A stretch of 45,016 bases of DNA from Actinomadura kijaniata NBRC 14229 (GTDB lineage: Bacteria; Actinomycetota; Actinomycetes; Streptosporangiales; Streptosporangiaceae), in NCBI RefSeq assembly GCF_001552175.1, contig NZ_BCQR01000097.1, forward strand, positions 1-45,016. Direction: 5' to 3'. The position numbers and the translations under genes are program-made. Below, one piece after another: positions 14,057 to 22,260 of the stretch (its first letter is position 1; every line of letters starts with the position of its first letter). The notes under the pieces are model-generated. The model was not told the origin of the DNA and did not search any database. It saw only the letters and a program-made list of their open reading frames with translations.

Positions 14057-15511
14057 ATGGCCGCATCCACCACAGCCGTGCCGCCGGTCGCCGCGTCCGG
14101 GTCCAGGACCCGGATGACCGGCCGGGAACGGCTGCTGCTCACCCTGCTGCTCGGCGCCCAGTTCATGGTCGCCGTGGACTTCTCGATCCTGAACGTCGCG
14201 CTGCCCGAGGTCGGCGCCGGGCTGGGCTTCTCGCTGGCGAACCTGCAGTGGATCGCCACCTCCTTCGCCCTGGCCGCCGCCGGCTTCACCCTGCTGTTCG
14301 GCCGCGTCGCCGACCTGGTGGGCCGCAAGCGGCTGTTCGTCGGCGGCATGGCCGTGCTCGGCCTGTCCTCGCTGCTGGGCGGGCTGGCCACCGACCCGGC
14401 GGTGCTGCTGACCGCCCGCGTGCTCCAGGGGCTGGCCACCGCGGCGATCACCCCGGCCGGGCTGGCGCTGCTGACCACCGCGTTCCGCGAGGGGCCGCTG
14501 CGCGAACGGGCGCTCGGCCTCAACGGCGCGCTGATGTCGGCCGGGTTCACCGCCGGGGCGATCCTGGGCGGCCTGCTGACCAGCCTGCTGTCGTGGCGCT
14601 GGGCGTTCCTGGTCAACGTCCCGGTGGCCGCCCTGGTCGTCGCGCTCGCCCCCCGCGTGATCACCGATGACCGGTCGGGCGACCGGCCCCGCCTCGACGT
14701 GCCCGGCGCCACGACCGTCACCGCCGGTCTGCTGCTGCTGGTGTTCGGCCTCACCCAGGCGGGCGAGCACGGCTGGACCGCCCCCGCCACCCTGGTCGCC
14801 CTCGCCGCCGGGGCCGCGCTGACCGTGGCGTTCTGGTTCGTCGAGAAGCGCGCCGCCGCGCCGCTGATCCCCGTCGCGCTGCTGCGCCGCCGCAACGTGA
14901 TCTGGGGCAACGCCGCCGGGCTGGTCGCCTTCGTCACCGAGACCTCGCTGGTCTTCCTGCTCACCCTCTACCTGCAGAAGGTGCTGGGCTACTCGCCGCT
15001 GGCGACCGGGCTGGCGTTCGGGGTGCTGGGCCTCGGCACCGTGCTGGGCGGCACCCTGGGCGGCCGCGTCGTCGGCCTCTTCGGCACCCGCGCCACCATC
15101 CTCGGCGGCGGCCTGGTGCAGGCCGCCGCGACGGTGCCCCTGGTCGCGCTCGGCGCCGACCAGGCGTGGCTGTGGCTGCTGCTGGCCGCCACCTTCGTCG
15201 GCGGCGTCGGCAACATGCTGGTGATCGTCGCCTTCATGGTCAGCGCCACCTCCGGGCTGCCGGACGCCGACCAGGGCCGGGCCACCGGGATCGCCACCAT
15301 GACCCAGCAGGTCGGCATCACCATGGGCACCCCGATCATGAGCGCGATCGCCACCGCCGCCATGGCCGGAGCCGTCGGCGCGGACGCGGTCCTGTCGGGG
15401 GTGCGGACCGCCATCGGTGTCAACGCCGCCCTGGTCGTGGCCGGGTCCCTGCTGGCGGCGGCGTTCCTCGGACGCTCCCGGACCTCCGGCTCCGCGCCTG
15501 AGAACGCCTGA
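14057..15511 (+). CDS. MFS multidrug exporter, DHA2 family (14-span)
   Basis: A 484-residue, probably 14-span, drug:proton antiporter. LLGAQFMVAVDFSILNVALPEVGAGLGFSLANLQWIATSFALAAAGFTLLFGRVADLVGRKRLFVGG includes the membrane-embedded Asp in span 1 typical of QacA/EmrB proteins and the RVADLVGRKR loop. Motif C is seen in LMSAGFTAGAILGGLLTSLLSWRWAFLVNVP. It should expel lipophilic or cationic compounds. An AAGGGG site at about 14045 precedes ATG 14057. It heads a three-gene operon with an esterase-like hydrolase and a small unknown protein, under TetR control. Confidence 0.9.
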   Translation: MAASTTAVPPVAASGSRTRMTGRERLLLTLLLGAQFMVAVDFSILNVALPEVGAGLGFSLANLQWIATSFALAAAGFTLLFGRVADLVGRKRLFVGGMAVLGLSSLLGGLATDPAVLLTARVLQGLATAAITPAGLALLTTAFREGPLRERALGLNGALMSAGFTAGAILGGLLTSLLSWRWAFLVNVPVAALVVALAPRVITDDRSGDRPRLDVPGATTVTAGLLLLVFGLTQAGEHGWTAPATLVALAAGAALTVAFWFVEKRAAAPLIPVALLRRRNVIWGNAAGLVAFVTETSLVFLLTLYLQKVLGYSPLATGLAFGVLGLGTVLGGTLGGRVVGLFGTRATILGGGLVQAAATVPLVALGADQAWLWLLLAATFVGGVGNMLVIVAFMVSATSGLPDADQGRATGIATMTQQVGITMGTPIMSAIATAAMAGAVGADAVLSGVRTAIGVNAALVVAGSLLAAAFLGRSRTSGSAPENA

Positions 15512-15539
15512 CCACCCGCGTCGAAAGGTCACACCCACC

Positions 15540-16316
15540 ATGTCCGCCACGCGCACCACACCGGCCCGGCTCACCTGGCACCAGGCTGCCGTCCCCGGGA
15601 CCGACGGGACCGTTCCCGCCCGGGTCTACCGGCCCGCCGCCCCCCGGCGGTGGCTGGTGTGGGCGCACGGCGGCAGCTGGCGCACCGGCTCGGCCGCCGC
15701 CTGGCACGGCCCCGTCGCCGACCTGGCACTGGCCGCCGACGCCGTCGTCGTCAGCCTGGACTACCGGCTCGCCCCCGCCCACCGCCACCCGGCCGCCCTG
15801 CTGGACGTGCTGGCGGCCGTGGACTGGGCGCGGGCCCGGACCCCCCTGCCGGTGGCCGTCGGCGGCGACAGCGCCGGAGCGACCCTGGCCGCGACCGCCG
15901 CGCTGGTGGCGCGCGACCGGGGCGTCCGGCTCGCCGCCCAGGTCCTGGCCTATCCGCCCATCGACCCGGCCTGCCGCGCCGCCTCCTACCGCCGCGAGCC
16001 CGCCGCGTTCCCCACCCCGGCCGTGCTGCGCGCCGCCTGGGCCGACCACCGCGGCCCCGGCGGATGGCCCGGACGGCTCTACAGCACCCCGCTGGAGGCC
16101 GCCGACCTGCGCGGCGCGCCCCCGGCCGCGATCGCCGTCGGCGACGCCGACCCCGTCGCCGACGACACCCGCGCCCACGCCGACCGGCTGCGGCGCGACG
16201 GCGTCGCGGTCCGGCTGGCGGAGCTGCCCGGCCTCGGCCACGGCGCGTTCCTGACCAGCCCCCTCTTCCGGCGCCGCCTCGCCGCCGCCTACACCGAACT
16301 GGAGGACCCCCGATGA
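15540..16316 (+). CDS. Alpha/beta hydrolase fold-3 (hormone-sensitive-lipase family)
   Basis: A 258-residue HSL-family hydrolase. WAHGGSW (42-48) is the HGG oxyanion motif and GGDSAGAT carries the nucleophile Ser111. The acid is likely Asp in AVGDADPVADD and the base His in GLGHGAF. The family includes acetyl esterases. ATG 15540 lies 28 bp after the exporter stop, and the stop overlaps the next gene by ATGA. Being in a drug-efflux operon suggests it may de-esterify a toxic compound, which is inference. Confidence 0.85.
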   Translation: MSATRTTPARLTWHQAAVPGTDGTVPARVYRPAAPRRWLVWAHGGSWRTGSAAAWHGPVADLALAADAVVVSLDYRLAPAHRHPAALLDVLAAVDWARARTPLPVAVGGDSAGATLAATAALVARDRGVRLAAQVLAYPPIDPACRAASYRREPAAFPTPAVLRAAWADHRGPGGWPGRLYSTPLEAADLRGAPPAAIAVGDADPVADDTRAHADRLRRDGVAVRLAELPGLGHGAFLTSPLFRRRLAAAYTELEDPR

Positions 16317-16804
16317 GCACCGTTCACGACGCGCTCCTGCGCCACTTCGCCGACCTGCGCGACGGCACCCACGGCGACCACGCCCGCAGCCGCGCCGACA
16401 AGGAGGCGCTGTTCCACCGGGCGGTCGCGCTGCTGGACCCGCACGCCCGCCGCGCGCTGGCCGAGGCCGACGCCGAACTGCTGCTGGGCGAGGGCCGGAC
16501 CGAGGCCACCGGCGTCCGGCGGGACCCCGACGGCGGCCTGCACGCCCGCTGGACGCTGTCCTGGCCCCGGCAGCGGCGCGCGGGGATCCCGCCGATCACC
16601 CTGCACGCCTTCTACGGCGCGGGGTTCCACCACCCGCACCTGCGCGGCGGCACCGTCGGCGACTGGCCGCTGAACGTCTTCACCCCCGACCAGGCCGCCG
16701 CCGAACTGCCCACGCTGCGCGCCATCGCCGCCGCCGACGCCCACAACCTCGTCTTCCGCCGCGACTACCGGATCATCCCCGCCAGCGCCCCGCAGGCCCG
16801 GTGA
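16313..16804 (+). CDS. Uncharacterised protein in the efflux operon
   Basis: A 163-residue soluble protein whose family I do not recognise. It starts MSTVHDALLRHFADLRDGTHGDHARSRADKEALFHRAVALLDPHARRALAEADAELLLG, a helical, charged half, then RWTLSWPRQRRAGIPPITLHAFYGAGFHHPHLRGGTVGDWPLNVF, likely beta-rich with a His/aromatic cluster. No signal peptide, Cys pair or known motif is visible. Its ATG overlaps the hydrolase stop as ATGA, so it is cotranslated with the esterase and exporter. It converges on the XRE gene with a 7-bp gap. Confidence 0.65.
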   Translation: MSTVHDALLRHFADLRDGTHGDHARSRADKEALFHRAVALLDPHARRALAEADAELLLGEGRTEATGVRRDPDGGLHARWTLSWPRQRRAGIPPITLHAFYGAGFHHPHLRGGTVGDWPLNVFTPDQAAAELPTLRAIAAADAHNLVFRRDYRIIPASAPQAR

Positions 16805-16811
16805 CGGGACC

Positions 16812-17657
16812 TCAGGAGGCCGGGCGCCGGAGGGTGGCGGCCAGGCGGCGAAGGGCGGCCTGGGACGGGGAGCCGGAACGGGCCGGCCACATGTCGATCC
16901 CGCTGACGTCGGGATCGGCGGGGAAGTGGAGGCGCTCGATGCGGAGTTCGAGGGGGCCGACCAGAGGGTGGTGGATCCGCATCTCCCCGCTGCTCCACTC
17001 CCGCACCTCGTGCTCCTGCCAGAGGTCCTCGAACTCCCGGCTCTGGACGCGCATCACCGCGAGGTGCCCGCGCAGCCGCTCGTCCCCGGGGCGCCGGACC
17101 GCGGCCGTGCGGAGGAAGGCGACGTTGTTGCGGGCGTGCTCCTCCCAGGTGTCGCCCAGCACCCGGCGGGCGTCCTCGTCGAAGAACACCCAGTGGGACA
17201 TGGTGCGCCGTTCCGGGGGCAGCTTCTCGATGCCCCCGACCAGTGCGGAGATCAGGGGGTTCCAGGCCAGCAGCTCGGTGCGGTGGCCGGTCACCACGGC
17301 GGGGACGATCTCCAGGGAGTCCAGCAGGTCGCGTACGCCCTCCCGGACGGCCGGGGGCCCGGCGGCCCCGCCCGGCCGAACGGGGCGGACCAGGTGGTGC
17401 AGGTGGGCGCGCTCGTCGCCGGTGAGGCGGAGCGCGTCGGCGATCGCGTCCAGGGTCTGGGCCGACACGTGCTGGCGCTGGCCCTGCTCCAGGCGGGTGT
17501 AGTGGGTGATGCTGATCCCCGCCAGCTGCGCCAGCTCCTCCCGGCGCAGCCCCGGCACCCGGCGCCGCTCACCGTAGCGGACCAGCCCGACGTCCTCCGG
17601 GCGCAGCCGGGCCCGGCGCGACTTCAGGAACTGGCTCAGTTCGGCACGCACATCCAT
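16812..17657 (-). CDS. XRE-family regulator with MmyB-like ligand-binding domain
   Basis: A 281-residue protein. Residues 1-75 are an XRE HTH: AELSQFLKSRRARLRPEDVGLVRYGERRRVPGLRREELAQLAGISITHYTRLEQGQRQHVSAQTLDAIADAL. The C-terminal half, with SLEIVPAVVTGHRTELLAWNPLISALVG, NNVAFLRTAAVRRPGDERLRGHLAVM and HHPLVGPLELRIERLHFPADPDVSGIDMW, is the MmyB-like PAS-type ligand-binding domain, which in this family is thought to bind small lipids or metabolites. It is divergent from the three-reductase operon, with a perfect 12-bp palindrome between them, so it probably controls that operon. Confidence 0.88.
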   Translation of the reverse strand: MDVRAELSQFLKSRRARLRPEDVGLVRYGERRRVPGLRREELAQLAGISITHYTRLEQGQRQHVSAQTLDAIADALRLTGDERAHLHHLVRPVRPGGAAGPPAVREGVRDLLDSLEIVPAVVTGHRTELLAWNPLISALVGGIEKLPPERRTMSHWVFFDEDARRVLGDTWEEHARNNVAFLRTAAVRRPGDERLRGHLAVMRVQSREFEDLWQEHEVREWSSGEMRIHHPLVGPLELRIERLHFPADPDVSGIDMWPARSGSPSQAALRRLAATLRRPAS

Positions 17658-17725
17658 CCGGCGAGCCTATGGGGGAGGACCGCGCACGGCGGAGCCCGCC
17701 CGCCCTGCCGCTGACTGGTCAACGA

Positions 17726-17737
17726 CTGGCTAGCCAG
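17726..17737. promoter_or_regulatory. Palindrome CTGGCTAGCCAG, candidate operator
   Basis: A perfect 12-bp palindrome lies in the 155-bp gap between the XRE regulator and the ene-reductase operon. It is preceded by GACTGG-N5-GACTGG (about 17714-17730), a direct repeat sharing its left half, so there are three ACTGG/CCAG-type half-sites. Confidence 0.5.
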
Positions 17738-17812
17738 AACCGGCGTCTGGGTAGCGGCGCCGCCGGACAGCAGGCTGGGCGCGTACCCCTTCAACGAGGA
17801 ACGGACGCATCC

Positions 17813-18910
17813 GTGAACGACTTCTTCGAACCGCTGACCCTGGGCAAGCTGGAGCTGCCCAACCGGCTGGTGATGGCCCCGATGACGCGCAGCCGGGCGT
17901 ACGGCGGGCTGGTGGACCGATCCACCGCGGCGTACTACGCGCAGCGCGCCTCCGCCGGGCTGATCATCACCGAGGCCGTCCAGGTCAGCGAGATCGGCCA
18001 GGGCTACATCCAGACGCCCGGGCTGCACACCGCCCGGCAGGTCGAGGCGTGGCGGGCGGTGACCGACGCGGTCCACGCCGCCGGGGGCCGGATCGTCGCG
18101 CAGCTTGTGCACTGCGGCCGGATAGGCCACCCGAGCCTGTACGGCGACCGCGCCCTGCCGCTGGCCCCCTCGCCGATCCCGTCCGGCGAGCGGCTGTTCA
18201 CCCCCGACGGCCTGCTGGAGCACCCGGTGCCGAAGGAGATGACCGCCGCCGACATCGCCGCCACGATCGACGACTTCGTCACCGCCGCCCGGAACGCGGT
18301 CGAGGCCGGCTTCGACGGGGTGGAGCTGCACGCCGCCAACGGGTTCCTGCTGCACCAGTTCCTGGCCGACTCCACCAACCGCCGCACCGACGGCTACGGC
18401 GGCTCGGTCGCGGGACGGGTCCGGCTGACCGTGGAGGTGGCGGAGGCCGTGAGCCGGGCCGTCGGCCCCGAGCGGGTCGGCCTGCGGATCTCCCCGGGGA
18501 TCACCTTCAACGGCATGGCCGAGGGCGACACCGACGGGCTGTACCGCGCGCTCGTCCGCGCGCTGGCGCCGACGCGCCTGGCGTACCTGCACGTCTTCGA
18601 GATCCTCACCCGGGACGTGACCCGGATGATCCGCCAGGAGTGGCCGGGCGGGCTGGTGCTGTGCCCGCACCCCACCGCCGAGTCGTTCCCCGCGACGCCC
18701 GAGACCGGCCGGGCGGCGCTGGCCGAGGGGGTCGCGGACGCGGTCGCGCTCGGCACCATGTGGCTGGCCAACCCCGACCTGGACGCCCGGATCCGGGCGG
18801 GCGGGCCCTACAACGAGCCCGACCCCGACACCTTCTACGGCGGCGACCACCGCGGCTACACCGACTACGCGACGCTGGACGACCCGCGGCCGACCGAGGT
18901 CCGGCCGTGA
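17813..18910 (+). CDS. Old Yellow Enzyme-family NADPH:flavin oxidoreductase (ene-reductase)
   Basis: A 365-residue FMN protein. FFEPLTLGKLELPNRLVMAPMTRSRA is the OYE N-terminus, QLVHCGRIGHPS carries the substrate-region segment, and FDGVELHAANGFLLHQFLADSTNRRTDGYGGS is the core motif. It should reduce activated C=C bonds using NAD(P)H. In classical OYEs HxxNGY supplies the proton-donor Tyr; here it is HAANGF, with Phe in that place, while His and Asn are kept. GTG 17813 is chosen by family alignment, with GAGGAA upstream at a rather long distance. Its stop overlaps the next gene as GTGA. Confidence 0.88.
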   Translation: MNDFFEPLTLGKLELPNRLVMAPMTRSRAYGGLVDRSTAAYYAQRASAGLIITEAVQVSEIGQGYIQTPGLHTARQVEAWRAVTDAVHAAGGRIVAQLVHCGRIGHPSLYGDRALPLAPSPIPSGERLFTPDGLLEHPVPKEMTAADIAATIDDFVTAARNAVEAGFDGVELHAANGFLLHQFLADSTNRRTDGYGGSVAGRVRLTVEVAEAVSRAVGPERVGLRISPGITFNGMAEGDTDGLYRALVRALAPTRLAYLHVFEILTRDVTRMIRQEWPGGLVLCPHPTAESFPATPETGRAALAEGVADAVALGTMWLANPDLDARIRAGGPYNEPDPDTFYGGDHRGYTDYATLDDPRPTEVRP

Positions 18911-19938
18911 CCGCGCGGGCCCCTGCCCGGCTCGGCCGGGAGGTCCATCTCCGCGCGCGTCCCCACGGCGAACCGCGCCTGGACCAGTTCGCCCTGGTCG
19001 AGCGGGAGGTCCCCGAACCCGGCGAGGGACAGATCCTCGTGCGCAACACCTGGATGTCGGTCGACCCCTACATGCGCGGCCGCATGAACGACGCCCCCTC
19101 CTACATCCCGCCCTTCGCGCTCGGCGCCGCGATGGACGGCGGCGCGGTCGGGGAGGTGGTCGTCTCCCGGGACGAGGCGCTGCCGCCCGGCACGACCGTC
19201 TCGCACTTCCGCGGCTGGCGCGACTACGCCGTGCTCGACGCGTCCGAGGCCACCGTCGTGGACACCGGGCTGGCGCCGCCGTCCGCGTACCTGGGCCCGC
19301 TGGGCACCACGGGGCTGACCGCCTACGCCGCGCTGACCCGGGTGGCCCCGGTGCGGCACGGCGACACCGTCTACGTCTCGGCGGCGGCGGGCGCGGTCGG
19401 CAGCGTGGCCGGGCAGCTCGCCCGCCGGTACGGGGCGGTCAAGGTGATCGGCTCGGCGCGGGGCCCGGAGAAGGCCGCCCGGCTGGTGGAGGACTTCGGG
19501 TTCGACGTCGCCCTCGACCGCGACGCCGGGCCGATCGCCGGGCAGCTGGCCCGGGCGGCGCCCGAGGGCATCGACGTCTATCTGGACAACGTCGGCGGCG
19601 ACCATCTGGAGGCCGCCATCGCCTCGGCCCGGACCGGGGCGCGGTTCGCCCTGGTGGGCGCCGTCTCGCAGTACAACGCGACCGGGCCGGTCCCCGGACC
19701 CCGCAACCTCTACGCCGCCTACGGCAAGGAGCTGACGCTGCGCGGGCTGCTGGTCGACTCCTACCTCCCGTTGCTTCCCGAGTGGACCGAACGGGCGGCG
19801 GCCTGGCTCGCCGACGGCTCGCTGCGCACCGCCCAGACCGTGGTGGAGGGGCTGTCCCAGGCCCCGGCCGCGCTCCTCGGCGTGCTCCGCGGCGCCAACA
19901 TCGGCAAGATGCTCGTCCACCTCCAGGAGGGACCGTAG
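18907..19938 (+). CDS. NADP-dependent MDR oxidoreductase (CurA/prostaglandin-reductase-like)
   Basis: A 343-residue zinc-free medium-chain reductase. NTWMSVDPYMRGRMND is the hallmark of the leukotriene B4 dehydrogenase/CurA group. The Rossmann segment is DTVYVSAAAGAVGSVAGQLARRYGAVKVIGSARG, followed by DVYLDNVGGDHLEAAI and FALVGAVSQYNA. It reduces the C=C bond of alpha,beta-unsaturated ketones with NADPH. GTG 18907 overlaps the OYE stop, so translation is coupled. It is the second of three consecutive enone-type reductases. Confidence 0.88.
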   Translation: MTARAPARLGREVHLRARPHGEPRLDQFALVEREVPEPGEGQILVRNTWMSVDPYMRGRMNDAPSYIPPFALGAAMDGGAVGEVVVSRDEALPPGTTVSHFRGWRDYAVLDASEATVVDTGLAPPSAYLGPLGTTGLTAYAALTRVAPVRHGDTVYVSAAAGAVGSVAGQLARRYGAVKVIGSARGPEKAARLVEDFGFDVALDRDAGPIAGQLARAAPEGIDVYLDNVGGDHLEAAIASARTGARFALVGAVSQYNATGPVPGPRNLYAAYGKELTLRGLLVDSYLPLLPEWTERAAAWLADGSLRTAQTVVEGLSQAPAALLGVLRGANIGKMLVHLQEGP

Positions 19939-20865
19939 ATGAGAGCCCTGATCCACGACGCCGCCGCCCCGCTTCGGCTCCGCCTCGGCACCGCGCCCGA
20001 CCCGCGGCCGGGCCCCTCCCAGGCGCTGGTCCGGGTCGCCGCCGTCTCCCTGAACTTCGGCGAGATCGCCTTCCGCCCGGCGGACGCGCCGCCGGGGTTC
20101 GTCTCCGGCTGGGACGCGGCCGGGCACGTCGTCCGGGCCGCCGCCGACGGGTCCGGCCCGCCGGTGGGCACGCGCGTGGTGACCTTCGGCTGGAGCGGCG
20201 CGTGGGCCGAGCTGCGCGCCGCCGACACCGCCGACCTGGCCGTGGTCCTGGACGGGGTGGACCTCGGCGCCGCGAGCGCGCTGCCGGTCGCCGGGGTGAC
20301 CGCCCTGCAGGCCCTGCGCCGGCTGGGCTCGGTGATCGGCCGGCGGGTGCTGGTCACCGGCGCCTCCGGGGGCGTCGGGCGCTTCGCCGTGCAACTGGCC
20401 GCCCTGGCGGGCGCCCACGTGGTGGCCTCGGTCGGCGACCCCGCCCGCGCGGTGGGACTGGCGGACCTGGGCGCGGCCGAGGTGACCGTGGGCGTCGAGG
20501 GGCTGTCCGCGCCGGTGTACGGCGTGCTCGACAACGTCGGCGGCGACCTGCTGGCCGAGGCGTTCATGCGGCTGGAGGACGACGGGGTGGTCCAGGCGAT
20601 CGGGATGGCGTCCCGGCGCCCGACGCTCATCGACTTCGAGACCGCCCGCACCCGGACCGCGCGGGGGCGGATCGAGAACTTCAACGTCGCCGGGCCCTTC
20701 GGCCCCGACCTGGACTACCTGGTCGGGCTGCTGCGCGCGGGCCGTCTCGACCCGCAGGTCGGCTGGCGCGGCCCCTGGGAGGAGGTGTCGGAGGCGGCCG
20801 AGGCCCTCCTCGCCCGGCGCGTCCCCGGCAAGGTCGTGCTCGACCTGCCCGAACACCGCGCCTGA
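19939..20865 (+). CDS. Quinone-oxidoreductase-like MDR enzyme
   Basis: A 308-residue MDR reductase. The GroES-like part includes VRVAAVSLNFGEIAFRPADAPPGFVSGWDAAGHVV, and the cofactor fold RRVLVTGASGGVGRFAVQLAALAGAHVVASVG with VLDNVGGDLL is shared with quinone oxidoreductases. No structural- or catalytic-zinc Cys ligands are seen, so it is probably a zinc-independent NADPH enone/quinone reductase. ATG 19939 follows directly after the previous stop, with GGAGGG just inside that gene. A strong hairpin 21 bp after its stop ends the operon. Confidence 0.82.
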   Translation: MRALIHDAAAPLRLRLGTAPDPRPGPSQALVRVAAVSLNFGEIAFRPADAPPGFVSGWDAAGHVVRAAADGSGPPVGTRVVTFGWSGAWAELRAADTADLAVVLDGVDLGAASALPVAGVTALQALRRLGSVIGRRVLVTGASGGVGRFAVQLAALAGAHVVASVGDPARAVGLADLGAAEVTVGVEGLSAPVYGVLDNVGGDLLAEAFMRLEDDGVVQAIGMASRRPTLIDFETARTRTARGRIENFNVAGPFGPDLDYLVGLLRAGRLDPQVGWRGPWEEVSEAAEALLARRVPGKVVLDLPEHRA

Positions 20866-20885
20866 CGCACGCCGCGATGCCGGAA

Positions 20886-20914
20886 GGGCTCCGAGGCGAT
20901 GCGCCTCGGAGCCC
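20886..20914. terminator. Strong hairpin terminator between convergent genes
   Basis: GGGCTCCGAGGCG (20886-20898) and CGCCTCGGAGCCC (20902-20914) form a perfect 13-bp stem with a 3-base ATG loop. It lies between the reductase operon and the convergent SH3-like gene. No T-run follows, as is common for actinobacterial terminators, and its symmetry lets it serve both strands. Confidence 0.75.
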
Positions 20915-20944
20915 CCCAGGGTTCTGACGTCGTGACCGGTCAGG

Positions 20945-21343
20945 TCAGCACGCCCTCATACCGGCCGGCGGGTCGGTGGTGGTGTAGAGGTGCACGGCCG
21001 GGATGTAACCCCACCTCTTGGTGACGTCGCCGTTGGTGTAGTACCAGACGTCGTTGCCTCCGTGGTGCCATTCCCCGCGCCTGTAGCAGGCGAAGACGCT
21101 GGGACTGGTCTTGAGGGTGTCGACGACCCGGCTGGTGCTGTTGGGGTGCTCGAACAGGTTGGCGTCGCGTTTGTTCTCGCAGAACAGCTTGCCGTCGGGA
21201 CGGACGTGACAGGTACGGGCCGCCTTGTCGGCCGTGTCCGCCGGGGCCGCCGCCAGAGCGCCACCCGTGGTGACGCCCAGGCAGGCACCGGCGGCCAGGC
21301 CGACGACGCCCGCCTTGAGGGCCGTTCGCTTACTGAAAGGCAT
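20945..21343 (-). CDS. Small secreted SH3-like protein
   Basis: A 132-residue exported protein. MPFSKRTALKAGVVGLAAGACLGVTTGGALAAAPAD is a Sec signal peptide with probable cleavage near residue 31-33. The mature part, FCENKRDANLFEHPNSTSRVVDTLKTSPSVFACYRRGEWHHGGNDVWYYTNGDVTKRWGYIPAVHLYT, has the pattern of a bacterial SH3-like domain and at least four Cys that may pair outside the cell. ATG 21343 follows AGAAGGGA. The 206 bp upstream contains no clear gene. Similar small proteins are common in actinomycetes but of unknown role. Confidence 0.75.
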   Translation of the reverse strand: MPFSKRTALKAGVVGLAAGACLGVTTGGALAAAPADTADKAARTCHVRPDGKLFCENKRDANLFEHPNSTSRVVDTLKTSPSVFACYRRGEWHHGGNDVWYYTNGDVTKRWGYIPAVHLYTTTDPPAGMRAC

Positions 21344-21549
21344 GGTGTTCCCTTCTCGACGTGGCGCTCGTTCGACCGCCACTCGTAACCGAGCGTAGAA
21401 ATCACCGTCCGCACATACATCGTCACGCAGAATGAGAATTTTCCGTACTTCAGGTGGAGTTGATCACGTAGCGTCACATCCGCAAGTACCGCACGCGGTA
21501 GGGCGAAAGAAGCAGGTGGGAACGGGTGCGCGTCCGCCGTCGCCCCGGG
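21344..21549. other. 206-bp intergenic region with an AT-rich patch
   Basis: This lies between the SH3-like gene and the ATPase gene, both on the reverse strand. It should hold the SH3-like promoter; the patch at about 21428-21455 is notably AT-rich. I could not choose a convincing -35/-10 pair and see no gene or strong hairpin. Confidence 0.3.
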
Positions 21550-21975
21550 CTACTGCGGCCTCGCGCCCGGACGGTGGGACGGGAACTCCGCCCACACCAG
21601 CGTGCGGGGACCGTCGGCGTGGTGCCCCCAGCGGGAGGCGAGCGCGGCGACGATGTGCAGGCCCCGCCCGCTCTCCCCTTCGGGACGGGGATGCGGTGCC
21701 GGCCGCGCCCCGCCCGCGCCGTCGTCGGTGACCTCCACCCGGAACGTCCCGGCCTCCCGGGACAGGGCGATCGTGACCTTGCCGCCCCGCCCGGAGGCGG
21801 TGTGCCGGATCGCGTTGCCCACCAGCTCGTCCACCACCAGCGCCATGTCGTCCAGCGTCTCGTCACGCTCGGTGAGATGGCCGGGGACGAGGGTGTCGCG
21901 CAGGAAACTCCGCGCGAGCGGCGCCGACCGTTCGACGCCCGGCAGCGTCAGCACCGCCAGCAGCGGCCCGTTCAC
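21550..21975 (-). CDS. Anti-sigma-factor-like ATP-binding protein (HATPase_c)
   Basis: A 141-residue single-domain GHKL ATPase of the RsbW/SpoIIAB-like type. ALVVDELVGNAIRHTASGRGG is the N-box, FRVEVTDDGAGG the G1 box and ESGRGLHIVAALASRWGHH the G2 box. Such proteins bind anti-sigma partners or act as kinases of anti-anti-sigma factors; in streptomycetes related small ATPases sit next to WhiJ-type regulators. GTG 21975 overlaps the stop of the small upstream gene as GTGA. It belongs to the leftward arm of the cluster divergent from the XRE gene at 22353. Confidence 0.85.
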   Translation of the reverse strand: MNGPLLAVLTLPGVERSAPLARSFLRDTLVPGHLTERDETLDDMALVVDELVGNAIRHTASGRGGKVTIALSREAGTFRVEVTDDGAGGARPAPHPRPEGESGRGLHIVAALASRWGHHADGPRTLVWAEFPSHRPGARPQ

Positions 21976-22190
21976 GCCGCCGCCTCCGTCGCGATCCGCC
22001 GCGCCACCAGCTCCAGGCGGTCGGCCTCCAGTTCCACGCCCCGCCAGACCAACCGCCGGCACCCGCGCCGCCGCACCCCGAGAACGGGCTCGGCGTTGTG
22101 CGGGAACACCATCACGGTCGTCGCCGGAACCGCCCGCATCTCCCACACCAGCCGGACGAACAACGCGAACCGCGCCTCACTGGGCCCCAT
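21972..22190 (-). CDS. Small protein coupled to the ATPase
   Basis: A 72-residue protein: MGPSEARFALFVRLVWEMRAVPATTVMVFPHNAEPVLGVRRRGCRRLVWRGVELEADRLELVARRIATEAAA. I do not recognise a family by name, though short proteins of this kind recur beside XRE/DUF397 clusters. ATG 22190 has a strong GAGGAGG site and the stop overlaps the ATPase GTG, which supports a real gene. The Arg-rich GVRRRGCRRLVWRG segment could bind nucleic acid or a partner protein. Confidence 0.65.
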   Translation of the reverse strand: MGPSEARFALFVRLVWEMRAVPATTVMVFPHNAEPVLGVRRRGCRRLVWRGVELEADRLELVARRIATEAAA

Positions 22191-22215
22191 CACCGACCTC
22201 CTCACCGTCCCCGCC

Positions 22216-22244
22216 AGCGTCGTCGCACACCGTGACCGTCGCAA
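22216..22244 (-). promoter_or_regulatory. Predicted leftward promoter of the ATPase operon
   Basis: On the reverse strand TTGCGA (22244-22239), 17 bp and GACGCT (22221-22216) would start RNA near 22209, giving a short leader with GAGGAGG before ATG 22190. The -10 is a weak match. Confidence 0.35.
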
Positions 22245-22260
22245 CGCCTCGCACGGATCC

